Assembly: GCF_010994755.1 (NCBI RefSeq)
Contig: NZ_WHSB02000012.1
Coordinates: forward strand, 1 to 64,000
Direction: 5' to 3'
From: Shinella lacus
Lineage (GTDB): Bacteria; Pseudomonadota; Alphaproteobacteria; Rhizobiales; Rhizobiaceae
DNA: 64,000 nucleotides
Both the position numbers and the translations under genes were made by a program. The notes below the pieces were generated by a model. The model did not search any database. It was given only the letters and a program-made list of their open reading frames with translations, and was not told the origin of the DNA. The first letter of the stretch is position 1. Each line of letters starts with the position of its first letter. Positions 52,957 to 61,030 of the stretch are shown here, in pieces.

Positions 52957-53860
52957 TCCATATGTCACCGCACCCGTGCAGGACACTGCCCTCCGGCGAT
53001 GGATGGCACCGCTTTTCCTCGTGCTGTTCCTCTTTGCTGCCATGAACGGCGGCGCCTACCTCCTCGCGCCCACGCTTTTCCAGGCGGACCAGGCGCGTGG
53101 ACCCTATACGCTCGCCAACAATTACGAACTGACCCGCGTCTACAGCCGCTCGCTCGAAGGCTACCAGCAGATCGTGCAGCAGTTTCCGGAAAGTGGCTAT
53201 TACGATGCAGCGCGCATCGGCATCGCCAATTCGCTGATGGGCCTCGGCCGCCGCGAGGAAGCCATCGCACAGTACCAGCAACTGCTGACGACCCTCAGCG
53301 CGGGCGAAACTCTCAAGGCCAATCGCCTCGCCGTGCTGTCCAAGCTCGCTTCAGCACTCGAAGAAGCCGGCGACGTGGCGCAGTTCCCCGATGTGTACGC
53401 GCTTCTTGCGGCAGAATATCCCGATAGTTCCGCGACGGCGGACGCCAAACGATATGCGGACACCATCGCGGCGGCCACGGCAAATGCAACCGACTCACAA
53501 TCGGCCGGCGGATCCGATCTCATCGCGATCGACATCGCGCCCGCAGTGGTCGGGAAACCCTTTACGATGTCGGTGCGCGTCGATCCCAAGGCGGTGCCCG
53601 CCGGCACCTTCTCCATCGCGCTCAACAGCAGCTTCGTGTCGGCCTTCGACATCGTGTCGGTGAAGCCTGCCACAGGTGGCACCAGCGACTATTGGGGCAA
53701 GCGCTTCTTCCAGTTTTCCATGGCCGGCGAGCCGCTTGAGGTGGTGTTCACGCTCAAGGCAAAGGCTGCAGGCAAGCAGCTTCTCGATATCGATCTGGAG
53801 AGCAATTTCACGCTGATCGAACTCAACACGACCATGTCGGTAGACGTGGCGGGGCAATGA
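52949..53860 (+). CDS. Membrane-anchored TPR-like protein with beta domain, unknown
   Basis: A 303-residue protein with aggaggg 5 bases before its ATG. Residues 18-41 form one membrane helix (MAPLFLVLFLFAAMNGGAYL). Residues 55-170 look like tetratricopeptide repeats (SRSLEGYQQIVQQFPESGYY, LGRREEAIAQYQQLL). Residues 190-303 are beta-rich (GKPFTMSVRVDPKAVPAGTF), resembling cohesin- or Ig-like domains. It should face the periplasm. It sits between two permease genes and overlaps both, so it is probably an accessory of this transporter. I know no such subunit in RbsABC systems. Confidence 0.75.
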   Translation: MASPYVTAPVQDTALRRWMAPLFLVLFLFAAMNGGAYLLAPTLFQADQARGPYTLANNYELTRVYSRSLEGYQQIVQQFPESGYYDAARIGIANSLMGLGRREEAIAQYQQLLTTLSAGETLKANRLAVLSKLASALEEAGDVAQFPDVYALLAAEYPDSSATADAKRYADTIAAATANATDSQSAGGSDLIAIDIAPAVVGKPFTMSVRVDPKAVPAGTFSIALNSSFVSAFDIVSVKPATGGTSDYWGKRFFQFSMAGEPLEVVFTLKAKAAGKQLLDIDLESNFTLIELNTTMSVDVAGQ

Positions 53861-54858
53861 CCATGGCAAATATGCGCGCATTCATCTCCAGCCAGCCGAT
53901 CATCCTGGTGCTCATTGCCCTCGTTGCCGTGTTCACAATCGTTGCCGATGGCTTTGCCGATGCCGCCAATATCAGCAATGTGCTGCGCCAGACATCGATG
54001 CTCGGCATCGTCGCGATCGGCATGAGCATCGTCGTCCTGACCGGCGGCATCGACCTTTCGGTCGGTGCGGTGGTGGCGCTGGCAACGGTTCTCGTCGCCG
54101 GCATCGCCAACACCCATCCGCCGATCCTGGGCATCAATCTCGCGCTGTTCGCCGGGGCGGCGGTCGGCTTCATCAACGGCATCCTGATCGCCGGCCTTCA
54201 CCTTCAGCCGATCATCGTGACGGTTTCGACAATGGCGATCGTGCGGGGCCTGGCCATGTGGCTGTCGGATTCACGTCCGATTTTTGGCACACTGCCAAAA
54301 GAGTTCTTTCAGCTTGCCGAAGGCCTGATCGCCGGCATTCCGGTGCCGGTCATCATTTTCGCCGTCCTCGCTGTCGCGACGATGCTTTTCCTGGGAAATA
54401 CCCGGACCGGGCGTGCCATCTACCAGATCGGTGGCAACGAGGAGGCGGCGGTGCTCAGCGGCATCAAGGTCGGCGCGACCAAGGTGATTGCTTACACGCT
54501 CTGCGGCACGTTTGCGGCCGTTGCGGGCATCATCCTGACCGCCCGCATGCAATCGGGCGATGCGGTCCGCACTGGCATGGGCTGGGAGCTGGACGCCATC
54601 GCCGCCGTTGCGGTCGGCGGCATCTCGCTGATGGGCGGCCGCGGCCATCTCGTCGGCGCCATCTGTGGCGTGCTGATCATCGGCTTCCTCGCCAATGCCT
54701 TCAACCTCATGGGCATCAACCCCTATTGGCAGCGCATCGTGATCGGCCTCGTGCTGGCCGTGGCGGTGGTTGCCTATAACGAGCGTATCCACGCGTTCCT
54801 GCTCTCCCGGCGGCGCGCGCAACAGCCGGCCCGTGGCGTGCCGGCGCCCGCCGAATGA
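53857..54858 (+). CDS. Sugar ABC transporter permease (second of pair)
   Basis: A 333-residue permease with LTGGIDLSVGAVVALA and VGGISLMGGRGHLVG. It starts inside the upstream stop (ATGA); a second ATG lies two codons on. The polar C-terminus (LSRRRAQQPARGVPAP) is cytoplasmic. Forms a heterodimer with the protein at 51994. Confidence 0.92.
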   Translation: MTMANMRAFISSQPIILVLIALVAVFTIVADGFADAANISNVLRQTSMLGIVAIGMSIVVLTGGIDLSVGAVVALATVLVAGIANTHPPILGINLALFAGAAVGFINGILIAGLHLQPIIVTVSTMAIVRGLAMWLSDSRPIFGTLPKEFFQLAEGLIAGIPVPVIIFAVLAVATMLFLGNTRTGRAIYQIGGNEEAAVLSGIKVGATKVIAYTLCGTFAAVAGIILTARMQSGDAVRTGMGWELDAIAAVAVGGISLMGGRGHLVGAICGVLIIGFLANAFNLMGINPYWQRIVIGLVLAVAVVAYNERIHAFLLSRRRAQQPARGVPAPAE

Positions 54859-54894
54859 TCCTATCGAATTCTTGAAACCATACAGGTGTTTGCA

Positions 54895-56358
54895 ATGTCT
54901 CATCGTCAATACGGACTCTGGATCAACGGCGCGGTCGAGCGGCCCGCGGAAAACCGGACCTATGACCGATACTCTCCGGCGACGGGTGAACCGGTCGCAA
55001 GCGTTTGCCTCGCCACGCCGGAGGATGTCGGCCGGGCTGTCGCGTCCGCCAAGGCGGCGTTCAAGTCGGGTGTCTGGTCGAAAATGCCGGCGATCGAGCG
55101 CGGCAAGATCATCCAGCGTTTCGCCGATCTGGTCATGGCCGAACTCGATCACCTCAGCGTCATCGAGGCAGACGAGGCGGGCAAGACCATGGCAGCCGCC
55201 CGCGGCGAGATTGAATGGTCGGTGGAACTCGCACGCTTTGCCGCGACGCTGGCCTGGAACATCCCGGGCAGGGTGGTCAACCATGAGGGCGCCGAGAAGC
55301 TCGGCCTCGTGACCTATGAAGCGCTGCCGGTCGTCGGCATGATCCTTCCCTGGAACTTCCCGACGGTCACGCTTTTCCAGAAGCTGCCCTATGCGCTGGT
55401 TGCCGGCTGCTCGGTGGTGATCAAGCCCTCGACCTTCACGCCGGGCACGACGCTGGAATATGCCCGCCTCGCCAAGGAGGCCGGAATTCCTGACGGCGTG
55501 ATTTCCGTCCTGCCGGGCAATGGCGACGAAGTCGGCCGCACGCTTTGCCTCCATCCCGATATCGACATGATCTCCTTCACGGGCTCGACCAATGTCGGCA
55601 AGGAGATAGCCGGGCTCTGCGGGCAGACGCTCAAGAAGGTGGCGCTCGAACTCGGTGGCAAGGGCGCCAACATCGTCTTCGCCGACGCCGATCTCGACGC
55701 GGCCGTGGATGGCGCGCTCGCCGCCTTCACGATCAACCAGGGAGAGGAATGCTGCGCCGGCGCCCGCCTTCTCGTCGAGAAGTCGATTGCCGGCGATTTC
55801 GTCGAGCGCCTTGCCATCAAAGCGCGCGCCTTGAAGCTCGGTACGTCGAAGGATGCCGATGCCGATCTCGGCCCCATGATCCACGAACAGCACCACGCCA
55901 AGGTGCTCTCCTACATCGAAACATCGAAACGGGAAGGTGCGACACTTGTAACGGGCGGCGGCCGGCCCGCGGACCCGAGGCTCGATGCGGGATATTTCGT
56001 CGAGCCGACGATCTTCACCGGCATTACGCCCGAGATGACCATCTTCAACGAAGAGGTTTTCGGTCCCGTTCTCGGGGTTACGACCTTCGAAAATGAGGCG
56101 GAGGCGATCGCACTCGCCAATGCCACACCCTATGGCCTGGCCAATGGGGTCTGGACGAAGGATCTCGATCGCGCCATGCATGTGTCCGCCGCGCTCGAAA
56201 GCGGCTTCGTCTATGTCAATTGTTATCTCGAAACCGTGCCCCAGCTGCCTTTCGGCGGCGCCAAGGCGAGCGGGCTGGGACGCGAGAACGGCACGGAGGG
56301 CCTCTTGGAGTTCATGCAGACCAAGTCGACCTTCATGCGCCTGCGCGCCGCGCGCTGA
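54895..56358 (+). CDS. Aldehyde dehydrogenase (NAD(P)-dependent)
   Basis: A 487-residue aldehyde dehydrogenase of the betaine-/gamma-glutamyl-aldehyde-like class. FTGSTNVGKEIA is the cofactor loop; the base is E in VALELGGKGANIVF and the nucleophile Cys is in NQGEECCAGAR. PFGGAKASGLGREN is the usual C-terminal motif. I chose the ATG at 54895. It follows the transporter genes in the same operon and probably oxidises an aldehyde from the imported sugar or polyol. It is distinct from the semialdehyde dehydrogenase at 28714. Confidence 0.88.
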   Translation: MSHRQYGLWINGAVERPAENRTYDRYSPATGEPVASVCLATPEDVGRAVASAKAAFKSGVWSKMPAIERGKIIQRFADLVMAELDHLSVIEADEAGKTMAAARGEIEWSVELARFAATLAWNIPGRVVNHEGAEKLGLVTYEALPVVGMILPWNFPTVTLFQKLPYALVAGCSVVIKPSTFTPGTTLEYARLAKEAGIPDGVISVLPGNGDEVGRTLCLHPDIDMISFTGSTNVGKEIAGLCGQTLKKVALELGGKGANIVFADADLDAAVDGALAAFTINQGEECCAGARLLVEKSIAGDFVERLAIKARALKLGTSKDADADLGPMIHEQHHAKVLSYIETSKREGATLVTGGGRPADPRLDAGYFVEPTIFTGITPEMTIFNEEVFGPVLGVTTFENEAEAIALANATPYGLANGVWTKDLDRAMHVSAALESGFVYVNCYLETVPQLPFGGAKASGLGRENGTEGLLEFMQTKSTFMRLRAAR

Positions 56359-56386
56359 GCACCATCTGACCTCAAGGACATTATCA

Positions 56387-57397
56387 ATGAAGCCAGTTCG
56401 TTTTGGTATTCTCTCGACCGCAAAGATCGCACGGGATTGGGTTATCCCCGCCATGAAGGCGGTGGACGAATGCGAGGTCGTCGCGATTTCCTCGCGTGAC
56501 CCGGAGCGCGCGGCCTCCGTCGCGTCCACACTCGACATCCCGCACCACTATGCATCGCTCAGCGAGATGCTGCGCGACGATGCCGTCGAGGCCGTCTACA
56601 TTCCCACGCCCAACAACTGCCATGTCGATGAGGCCATCGAAGCGCTGGAGGCCGGCCGGCATGTGCTCTGCGAAAAACCGCTCGGGCTCCATGCAAAAGA
56701 GGCTGAACGTCTCCAGGCCGCCCAGCTGGCCACCGGCCTCCAGGTCTCGGAGGCCTTTATGGTGCGCTACCACCCCCGCTGGCTTGCCGCACGCGACATC
56801 ATCCGCAGTGGCAGGCTCGGCCGCGTCACGCAGATTCACGCCACCTACAGCGTCATGAACGACAATCCGGAAGATATTCGCTTTCGACCGGAACTGGGCG
56901 GCGGCGCGCTCGGCGATGTCGGGATCTATCCGGTCACGGCCGCACGCTTTCTCTTCGAAGACGAGCCATTCGCCGCCACCGCGACCTTCGAGCGGCAGTC
57001 CCCCGATGGCGTCGACATCGCCGTCGCCGGCATGCTGGAATTTCCGGGGCACCGCAATCTCCTCTTTTCGGGCGCGCTGCTCCAGGCCTGGTCGCACTGG
57101 ATCATGGTGACGGGCACCGAAGGATGGATGGAGTTGCCGGTGTCCGTCTGGCCGTCCGCACAGCAGGAAACCGTCATCCGCCTGCGCGGCCGCGACGATC
57201 TCTATGACCAGAATGTGGAGACGATCCGTTTTCCGCCCGCCAACCAATATGAACATGAAGTGCGCACCTTCGCGCGGGCCGTGCGCGGCGAAATCGAACA
57301 GCCTTGGCCGATTTCGAACGCCGTGTCCGGAATGCGAGCGCTCGACGCGATAAAGCAGTCGGCAGCCATGGGCGCGCGAATCCGCATCGGTGGCTAG
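56387..57397 (+). CDS. Gfo/Idh/MocA-family oxidoreductase
   Basis: A 336-residue NAD(P)-dependent dehydrogenase with FGILSTAKIARDWVIPAM at the N-terminus (the glycine motif is relaxed to GILSTAKIA, as in the D-xylose/dimeric dihydrodiol dehydrogenase branch). LCEKPLGLHAKE carries the catalytic Lys and GGGALGDVGIYPVTAARF the C-terminal active site. I chose the ATG at 56387 (caaggac upstream). It closes the plus-strand operon. The family branch suggests oxidation of a pyranose at C1. Confidence 0.87.
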   Translation: MKPVRFGILSTAKIARDWVIPAMKAVDECEVVAISSRDPERAASVASTLDIPHHYASLSEMLRDDAVEAVYIPTPNNCHVDEAIEALEAGRHVLCEKPLGLHAKEAERLQAAQLATGLQVSEAFMVRYHPRWLAARDIIRSGRLGRVTQIHATYSVMNDNPEDIRFRPELGGGALGDVGIYPVTAARFLFEDEPFAATATFERQSPDGVDIAVAGMLEFPGHRNLLFSGALLQAWSHWIMVTGTEGWMELPVSVWPSAQQETVIRLRGRDDLYDQNVETIRFPPANQYEHEVRTFARAVRGEIEQPWPISNAVSGMRALDAIKQSAAMGARIRIGG

Positions 57398-57943
57398 CTG
57401 AACACAATCACGGACAGTTTCACAATCCTGCGGATGTCGTAGTTGAACGGGAATAGGATATGGCGTTCCTGAAGAAGCCCCTTGGCGGATCGATTGCTGG
57501 CATTGCAGGGGATGCCAGAAATTTACACATCCAGCGCCTTCTTGCTCCGCGCCCGCATTCCGATCACTGGCTTCAAGGCGATCTGTATCAAGCCTGCCAT
57601 AGGTGCCCTGCATGCAGGTACGAAACACATCTACTGCCCCTACTGCAGGAACTGGCTGTATAGCCTGCCGAAAGATGCCCACAACTACGTTAACGTGCAT
57701 CAGACAATGGTCAACGATATCGAATGATTTTCTCCGTTCGCGGATGTGCCTGCCGCAGTGAAGGTGAGTTGGGCCTGCACGCCGGCCATACACAGTTTCG
57801 GGGGGTCCCCGGCTCAGATCGTTCAAAAATTTCGTTGAAGAGTGCCGGTCTCGATAAGACCACGCGCAGCCATGCCGCCGTGGGTGCAGGCGTCTGCTGT
57901 ACCTACGACGATACATGCACACCCGCCCGAGTTTTTCAGCCTG
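57398..57943. other. Mostly non-coding or degenerate
   Basis: No convincing gene. A frame at 57482-57727 encodes 81 residues with a CPYC pair (HIYCPYCRNWLY), and another at 57460-57663 overlaps it; neither has a good ribosome site or a known family. No IS ends or RNA genes seen. Confidence 0.4.
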
Positions 57944-58393
57944 TCAGGACTTGTCTTGCGGAAGCCGGTTGGCGTCCCAGTAGGGTGGCAAGCGTGGGAG
58001 CCGCTCGGGTAACTTCCCTGCTTGTGTTGCGCGGTACGGGCTCAGCGTTATGGCGATTACCGCCGGCGGCAGGTCGCTCGCTGCAAGGCGCACTTCGAAT
58101 TCTTCATTCGCCGGCGTGCTGCGGAGAATTGTCCGCTCGGAAATCTCGGCTAGAACACAGGCGATATCCCTGAAATCCAACGCGGTCAACGACGGGTTCG
58201 GGCCATCAAAGCGGCCTTCACTGGCGAGAATCTTAGTGGCCAACGCCGCCAAATCGTCCGTTATGGGCGGTCCAAGAGAACGTGCTTGTTGAATATCGGT
58301 CTGATTTGACCCATTTTTACATGCGGCGCTGCCCGAGTAACGCGGCACAAGGGCTTCTGTGAAAACGCAGTTTTCTGGGTGAACGCGGGTCAA
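57944..58393 (-). CDS. Hypothetical protein (149 aa), doubtful
   Basis: An open frame with moderately protein-like composition in its middle (DDLAALATKILASEGRFDG, then LDFRDIACVLAEISERTIL) and a proline-rich tail. An antisense frame of about the same length exists at 57724-58173. No ribosome site is clear. It may be the remnant of a longer gene. Function unknown. Confidence 0.25.
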   Translation of the reverse strand: MTRVHPENCVFTEALVPRYSGSAACKNGSNQTDIQQARSLGPPITDDLAALATKILASEGRFDGPNPSLTALDFRDIACVLAEISERTILRSTPANEEFEVRLAASDLPPAVIAITLSPYRATQAGKLPERLPRLPPYWDANRLPQDKS

Positions 58394-58429
58394 GGTGAAA
58401 CAAAAAATCGGGTTAATTTCAGATAATAA

Positions 58430-58828
58430 TCAATAGATAGTAGCACAGATCGTGAAGACCTCCAGTAACTCCCCCGCGAGCGACGAACCAATATTCGTCC
58501 GGCAGGGTGAAATACCTATTGAGTCGAAGTAAAGCACTTTGCAGATGTCACCAAGCGCGCCGCTGTACCTCTTGTATTGGTAGAGGTTCCAGCAGCGATC
58601 TGCAGATCCCAGCTCACCAAGCCGCACTACGATATCGCGTCCTTTGTCGCCGGCGCCGCCGCGCTGCTGAATCTCGCTAACCCTGGGAACTTTCTGAGCG
58701 AGATATCCATCGGCGCACTCAAGGACAAAGCGTTCAAACTCTTCAGGGCTGACCGTACACAGTCGGCCGAGTGGATCCACGGGTAGGCCGAGCCAAACAC
58801 CAAGGAGGCGTGCGTTCGCATTCGGCAA
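58430..58828 (-). pseudogene. Truncated PD-(D/E)XK nuclease-like gene (ABC-3C-like)
   Basis: The first 95 residues resemble the nuclease-like domain of proteins in ABC-three-component-type and Mrr-like defence systems: LSPEEFERF-like SPEEFERFVLECADGYL, then RGGAGDKGRDIVV and WNLYQYKRYSG, which give the D and (E/Q)xK positions. After GDICKVLYF the likeness ends and 35 unrelated residues lead to a stop. The usual protein is several times longer. The first in-frame start is a TTG at 58828. No partner genes are nearby. I infer a decayed defence gene. Confidence 0.5.
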
Positions 58829-59179
58829 CTAGGAAGGCTTATCAATGGGTTTGAGATTTGGCTTAATGCGGATCCGACAGCAGAATGTTCAGCCGTAGGT
58901 AGCGATGTAGTGCGATTCTCCTGCACCACAAGCCAGTGGTTTCGCGGCAGCGGAAACAAGCCCGCTCCAGCGGCTACCAGCTCCTCTTTCGACACAGATC
59001 ACGGCGTCGACCGGGTCGCCGATGGGTCTAGAAGCCTTGATTTGCCACCCTTGGAGGCTCACATCTTCCTCTGAAGATTTCAAACAGATACTGTTTGCGA
59101 CTACCGGGTCGACAGTTCACATCCCTTCAAGAGCAGCGAATCTGACGCTTCGAGTGGCGTGATGAGATTTTTTAAGAGA
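58829..59179. other. No recognisable gene
   Basis: About 350 bases between the nuclease remnant and the moeA stop. A minus-strand frame at 58889-59083 (64 codons) has no family pattern. No terminator is obvious after moeA. Confidence 0.4.
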
Positions 59180-60478
59180 TTACCCGATGGCAAATGGCTC
59201 GAAACGCAAGGGCATGCCCCGTTCTAGGGTTACGAGCTCCGGTGGCAGGATTGCCAGACCGTCGGCATGGGCCATGGGCAACAGGCTTCCCGACGATCCG
59301 CGGCCCAGCATTGCAAGCAGGGGAGTGCCAGAAGCGTCGCGACTCTGAAGGCGGACGGCGACGAATTCCGTTCGGCCCTCCTTCTTGCGCAACCCAAAGT
59401 CGGAGATCGCCGGCATCCAGACGGGATCCAAACGCTCGATCCCGGCCACAGCCCTGATCGCCGGCAGCGCAATCTTGTCAAGTGTCACGGCGGCGGCCAT
59501 GGGATTCCCAGGAAGCCCGATAAAGAGCGCCGACCCCAGCGTGCCGAAGGAAACCGGCTTACCCGGCCGCATGGCGACATCAAGCACGCCGAGCGACCCG
59601 CCGCTGCGTGTTAGCGCGTCCCGCACATGATCCTCGCCACCCTTGGACATCCCGCCTGACGTCACGACGATATCGTGCTCCGTAGCAGCGCTGTGAATGA
59701 TATCGGTGGTCGCCTCAATCGTGTCCGGCGTCGCCCCGAGATCGCGGACTTCAAGCCAGGGATGCGACAGCATGGAGGCGAGAAGGTAGCGGTTGGAATT
59801 GTAGATCTGGCCAGCTGCCAGGTGCTCACCCGGCTCTTTCAGTTCAGAGCCTGTTGTGATGAACCCGAGTCGGATCTTTCGAACGATGGAAATCCGAGAC
59901 AAGCCTGCGGCCGCGAGCAGCGCAATCCGGTGTGCTGTCAGAACCGTCCCGGCCTTGAACAGCAGAGAGTTTTGGTCGACGTCTTCGCCCGCCCTGCGGA
60001 TGTTCTCGCCTGGGCGGGGCCGGTAGGCGGTGGTGAACTCGCGATCGTGCCGCGAGCATTTTTCACGGATGATCACGGCGTCGAAACCGGCCGGGATCAT
60101 CGCGCCGGTGAAGATTTCCACGGCCTCAGCACTTTCGAAACTGCGGCTGCTGGCCTGATCTCCGGCTGCCACTCTGTCTGCGACCAGAAAGGTCCAGGGA
60201 CCACTGCCGGAAAAATCTGCCGAGCGGACCGCAAACCCATCCATCGCCGAATGATCAAAGCGCGGCAAGGCACAGGGCGAGCGGATGTCGGCGGCCACAA
60301 CTCTTCCCGCAGCAGAGAACAGTTCTAGATTTTCGCTGGCGGTCACGGGCCGACAGAGGCTGATGGCGCGGCTCACCGCATCGGCAACCGACAGCATGGG
60401 GCGAGCAGCGTAGGCTTGCCCGCAGTCGAGCGCAGCGCGGTCGAACAACGCGGCGCGGTCCGTTAGAATAAAATTCAT
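59180..60478 (-). CDS. moeA: Molybdopterin molybdenumtransferase MoeA
   Basis: A 432-residue MoeA, which inserts molybdate into adenylylated molybdopterin in the cytoplasm. PRFDHSAMDGFAVRS near residue 70, TGAMIPAGFDAVI and the MoCF motifs TTGSELKEPGEHL, TSGGMSKGGEDHV and GLPGNPMAA are all present. I chose the ATG at 60478 (gggaggcc upstream). It is the last gene of the arsenite oxidase cluster; in known rhizobial aio operons a moeA copy follows cytC and helps supply cofactor to AioA. Confidence 0.95.
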   Translation of the reverse strand: MNFILTDRAALFDRAALDCGQAYAARPMLSVADAVSRAISLCRPVTASENLELFSAAGRVVAADIRSPCALPRFDHSAMDGFAVRSADFSGSGPWTFLVADRVAAGDQASSRSFESAEAVEIFTGAMIPAGFDAVIIREKCSRHDREFTTAYRPRPGENIRRAGEDVDQNSLLFKAGTVLTAHRIALLAAAGLSRISIVRKIRLGFITTGSELKEPGEHLAAGQIYNSNRYLLASMLSHPWLEVRDLGATPDTIEATTDIIHSAATEHDIVVTSGGMSKGGEDHVRDALTRSGGSLGVLDVAMRPGKPVSFGTLGSALFIGLPGNPMAAAVTLDKIALPAIRAVAGIERLDPVWMPAISDFGLRKKEGRTEFVAVRLQSRDASGTPLLAMLGRGSSGSLLPMAHADGLAILPPELVTLERGMPLRFEPFAIG

Positions 60479-60528
60479 TGAGGCCTCCCAGCAAAGATCA
60501 CGGGCACAGCTGTGGAGATCGCGACCTC

Positions 60529-60555
60529 TTTTTCCGAGGTCGCGACACCAGAGCT
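60529..60555 (-). terminator. Hairpin between cytC and moeA
   Basis: TCGCGACCTC at 60529-60538 pairs perfectly with GAGGTCGCGA at 60546-60555, directly after the cytC stop. No T-tract follows on the minus strand, so partial termination or message protection is more likely than full stop. Confidence 0.6.
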
Positions 60556-60939
60556 TCACTGGGTGCTGAATGTCTTCAGATAGGCGATGAGGTCGGCCAC
60601 ATCCTCAGGCTTCTTCAGGCCGGCGAAGGCCATCTTGGTTCCCTTGATATAGGCCTTGGGATTGGCGAGATATTCGGTTAGGTGAGCCTCGTCCCAGGTC
60701 CAGCCTTCTTCGGCCTTCGCCTTGAAGGCGGGCGAATAGTTGAAGCCCTCGACGCCTGCGACCTTGCGGCCGATGATGCCATTCAGTTCAGGACCGACCT
60801 TGTTGGCCGCACCCTCGCCGACAGCATGGCAGGCGGTGCACTTCTTGAAAACGACCGCGCCTTTTTCCGCTTCGCCCTCGGCCATGGCCGGGGATGTTGC
60901 AATCAGACACAATGAGACTATCGAAAACAGTTTCCGCAT
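60556..60939 (-). CDS. cytC: Class I cytochrome c (arsenite oxidase electron acceptor)
   Basis: A 127-residue periplasmic cytochrome c. The signal peptide covers residues 1-20 (ends SPAMA). The haem site CTACH is at residues 34-38 and the axial Met is in KGTKMAFAG. GPELNGIIGRK and LIAYLKTFS are the standard c2/mitochondrial-type segments. In aio clusters this protein takes electrons from AioBA and passes them to the terminal oxidase. It is separated from aioA by 91 bases with two hairpins. Confidence 0.95.
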   Translation of the reverse strand: MRKLFSIVSLCLIATSPAMAEGEAEKGAVVFKKCTACHAVGEGAANKVGPELNGIIGRKVAGVEGFNYSPAFKAKAEEGWTWDEAHLTEYLANPKAYIKGTKMAFAGLKKPEDVADLIAYLKTFSTQ

Positions 60940-60965
60940 TTGAATTGTCCATATGTTTTGAAGGA

Positions 60966-61020
60966 GTGGGCGGCGCTAGTGGCCGCCCACGTCTGGAGGG
61001 AAGAGTGGCAGGGGCCACTC
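60966..61020 (-). terminator. Two hairpins between aioA and cytC
   Basis: GAGTGGC at 61003-61009 pairs with GCCACTC at 61014-61020, and GTGGGCGGC at 60966-60974 pairs with GCCGCCCAC at 60982-60990; both stems are perfect. On the minus strand they follow the aioA stop. They could set aioBA expression apart from cytC-moeA. Confidence 0.6.
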
Positions 61021-61030
61021 GCTGGTGTCC

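Noticed and set aside
54271-56538. 755-codon minus-strand frame
   Set aside because: Antisense to a permease and an aldehyde dehydrogenase; composition is typical of mirror frames in GC-rich DNA.
57482-57727. 81-codon frame with a CPYC pair
   Set aside because: No ribosome site, no family, overlapping another frame of similar quality.
1813-59132. 14-bp repeat TCCCTTCAAGAGCA at about 1815 and 59118 as island borders
   Set aside because: Short, no integrase or tRNA at either copy, and a match of this length over 57 kb can be chance plus local bias.
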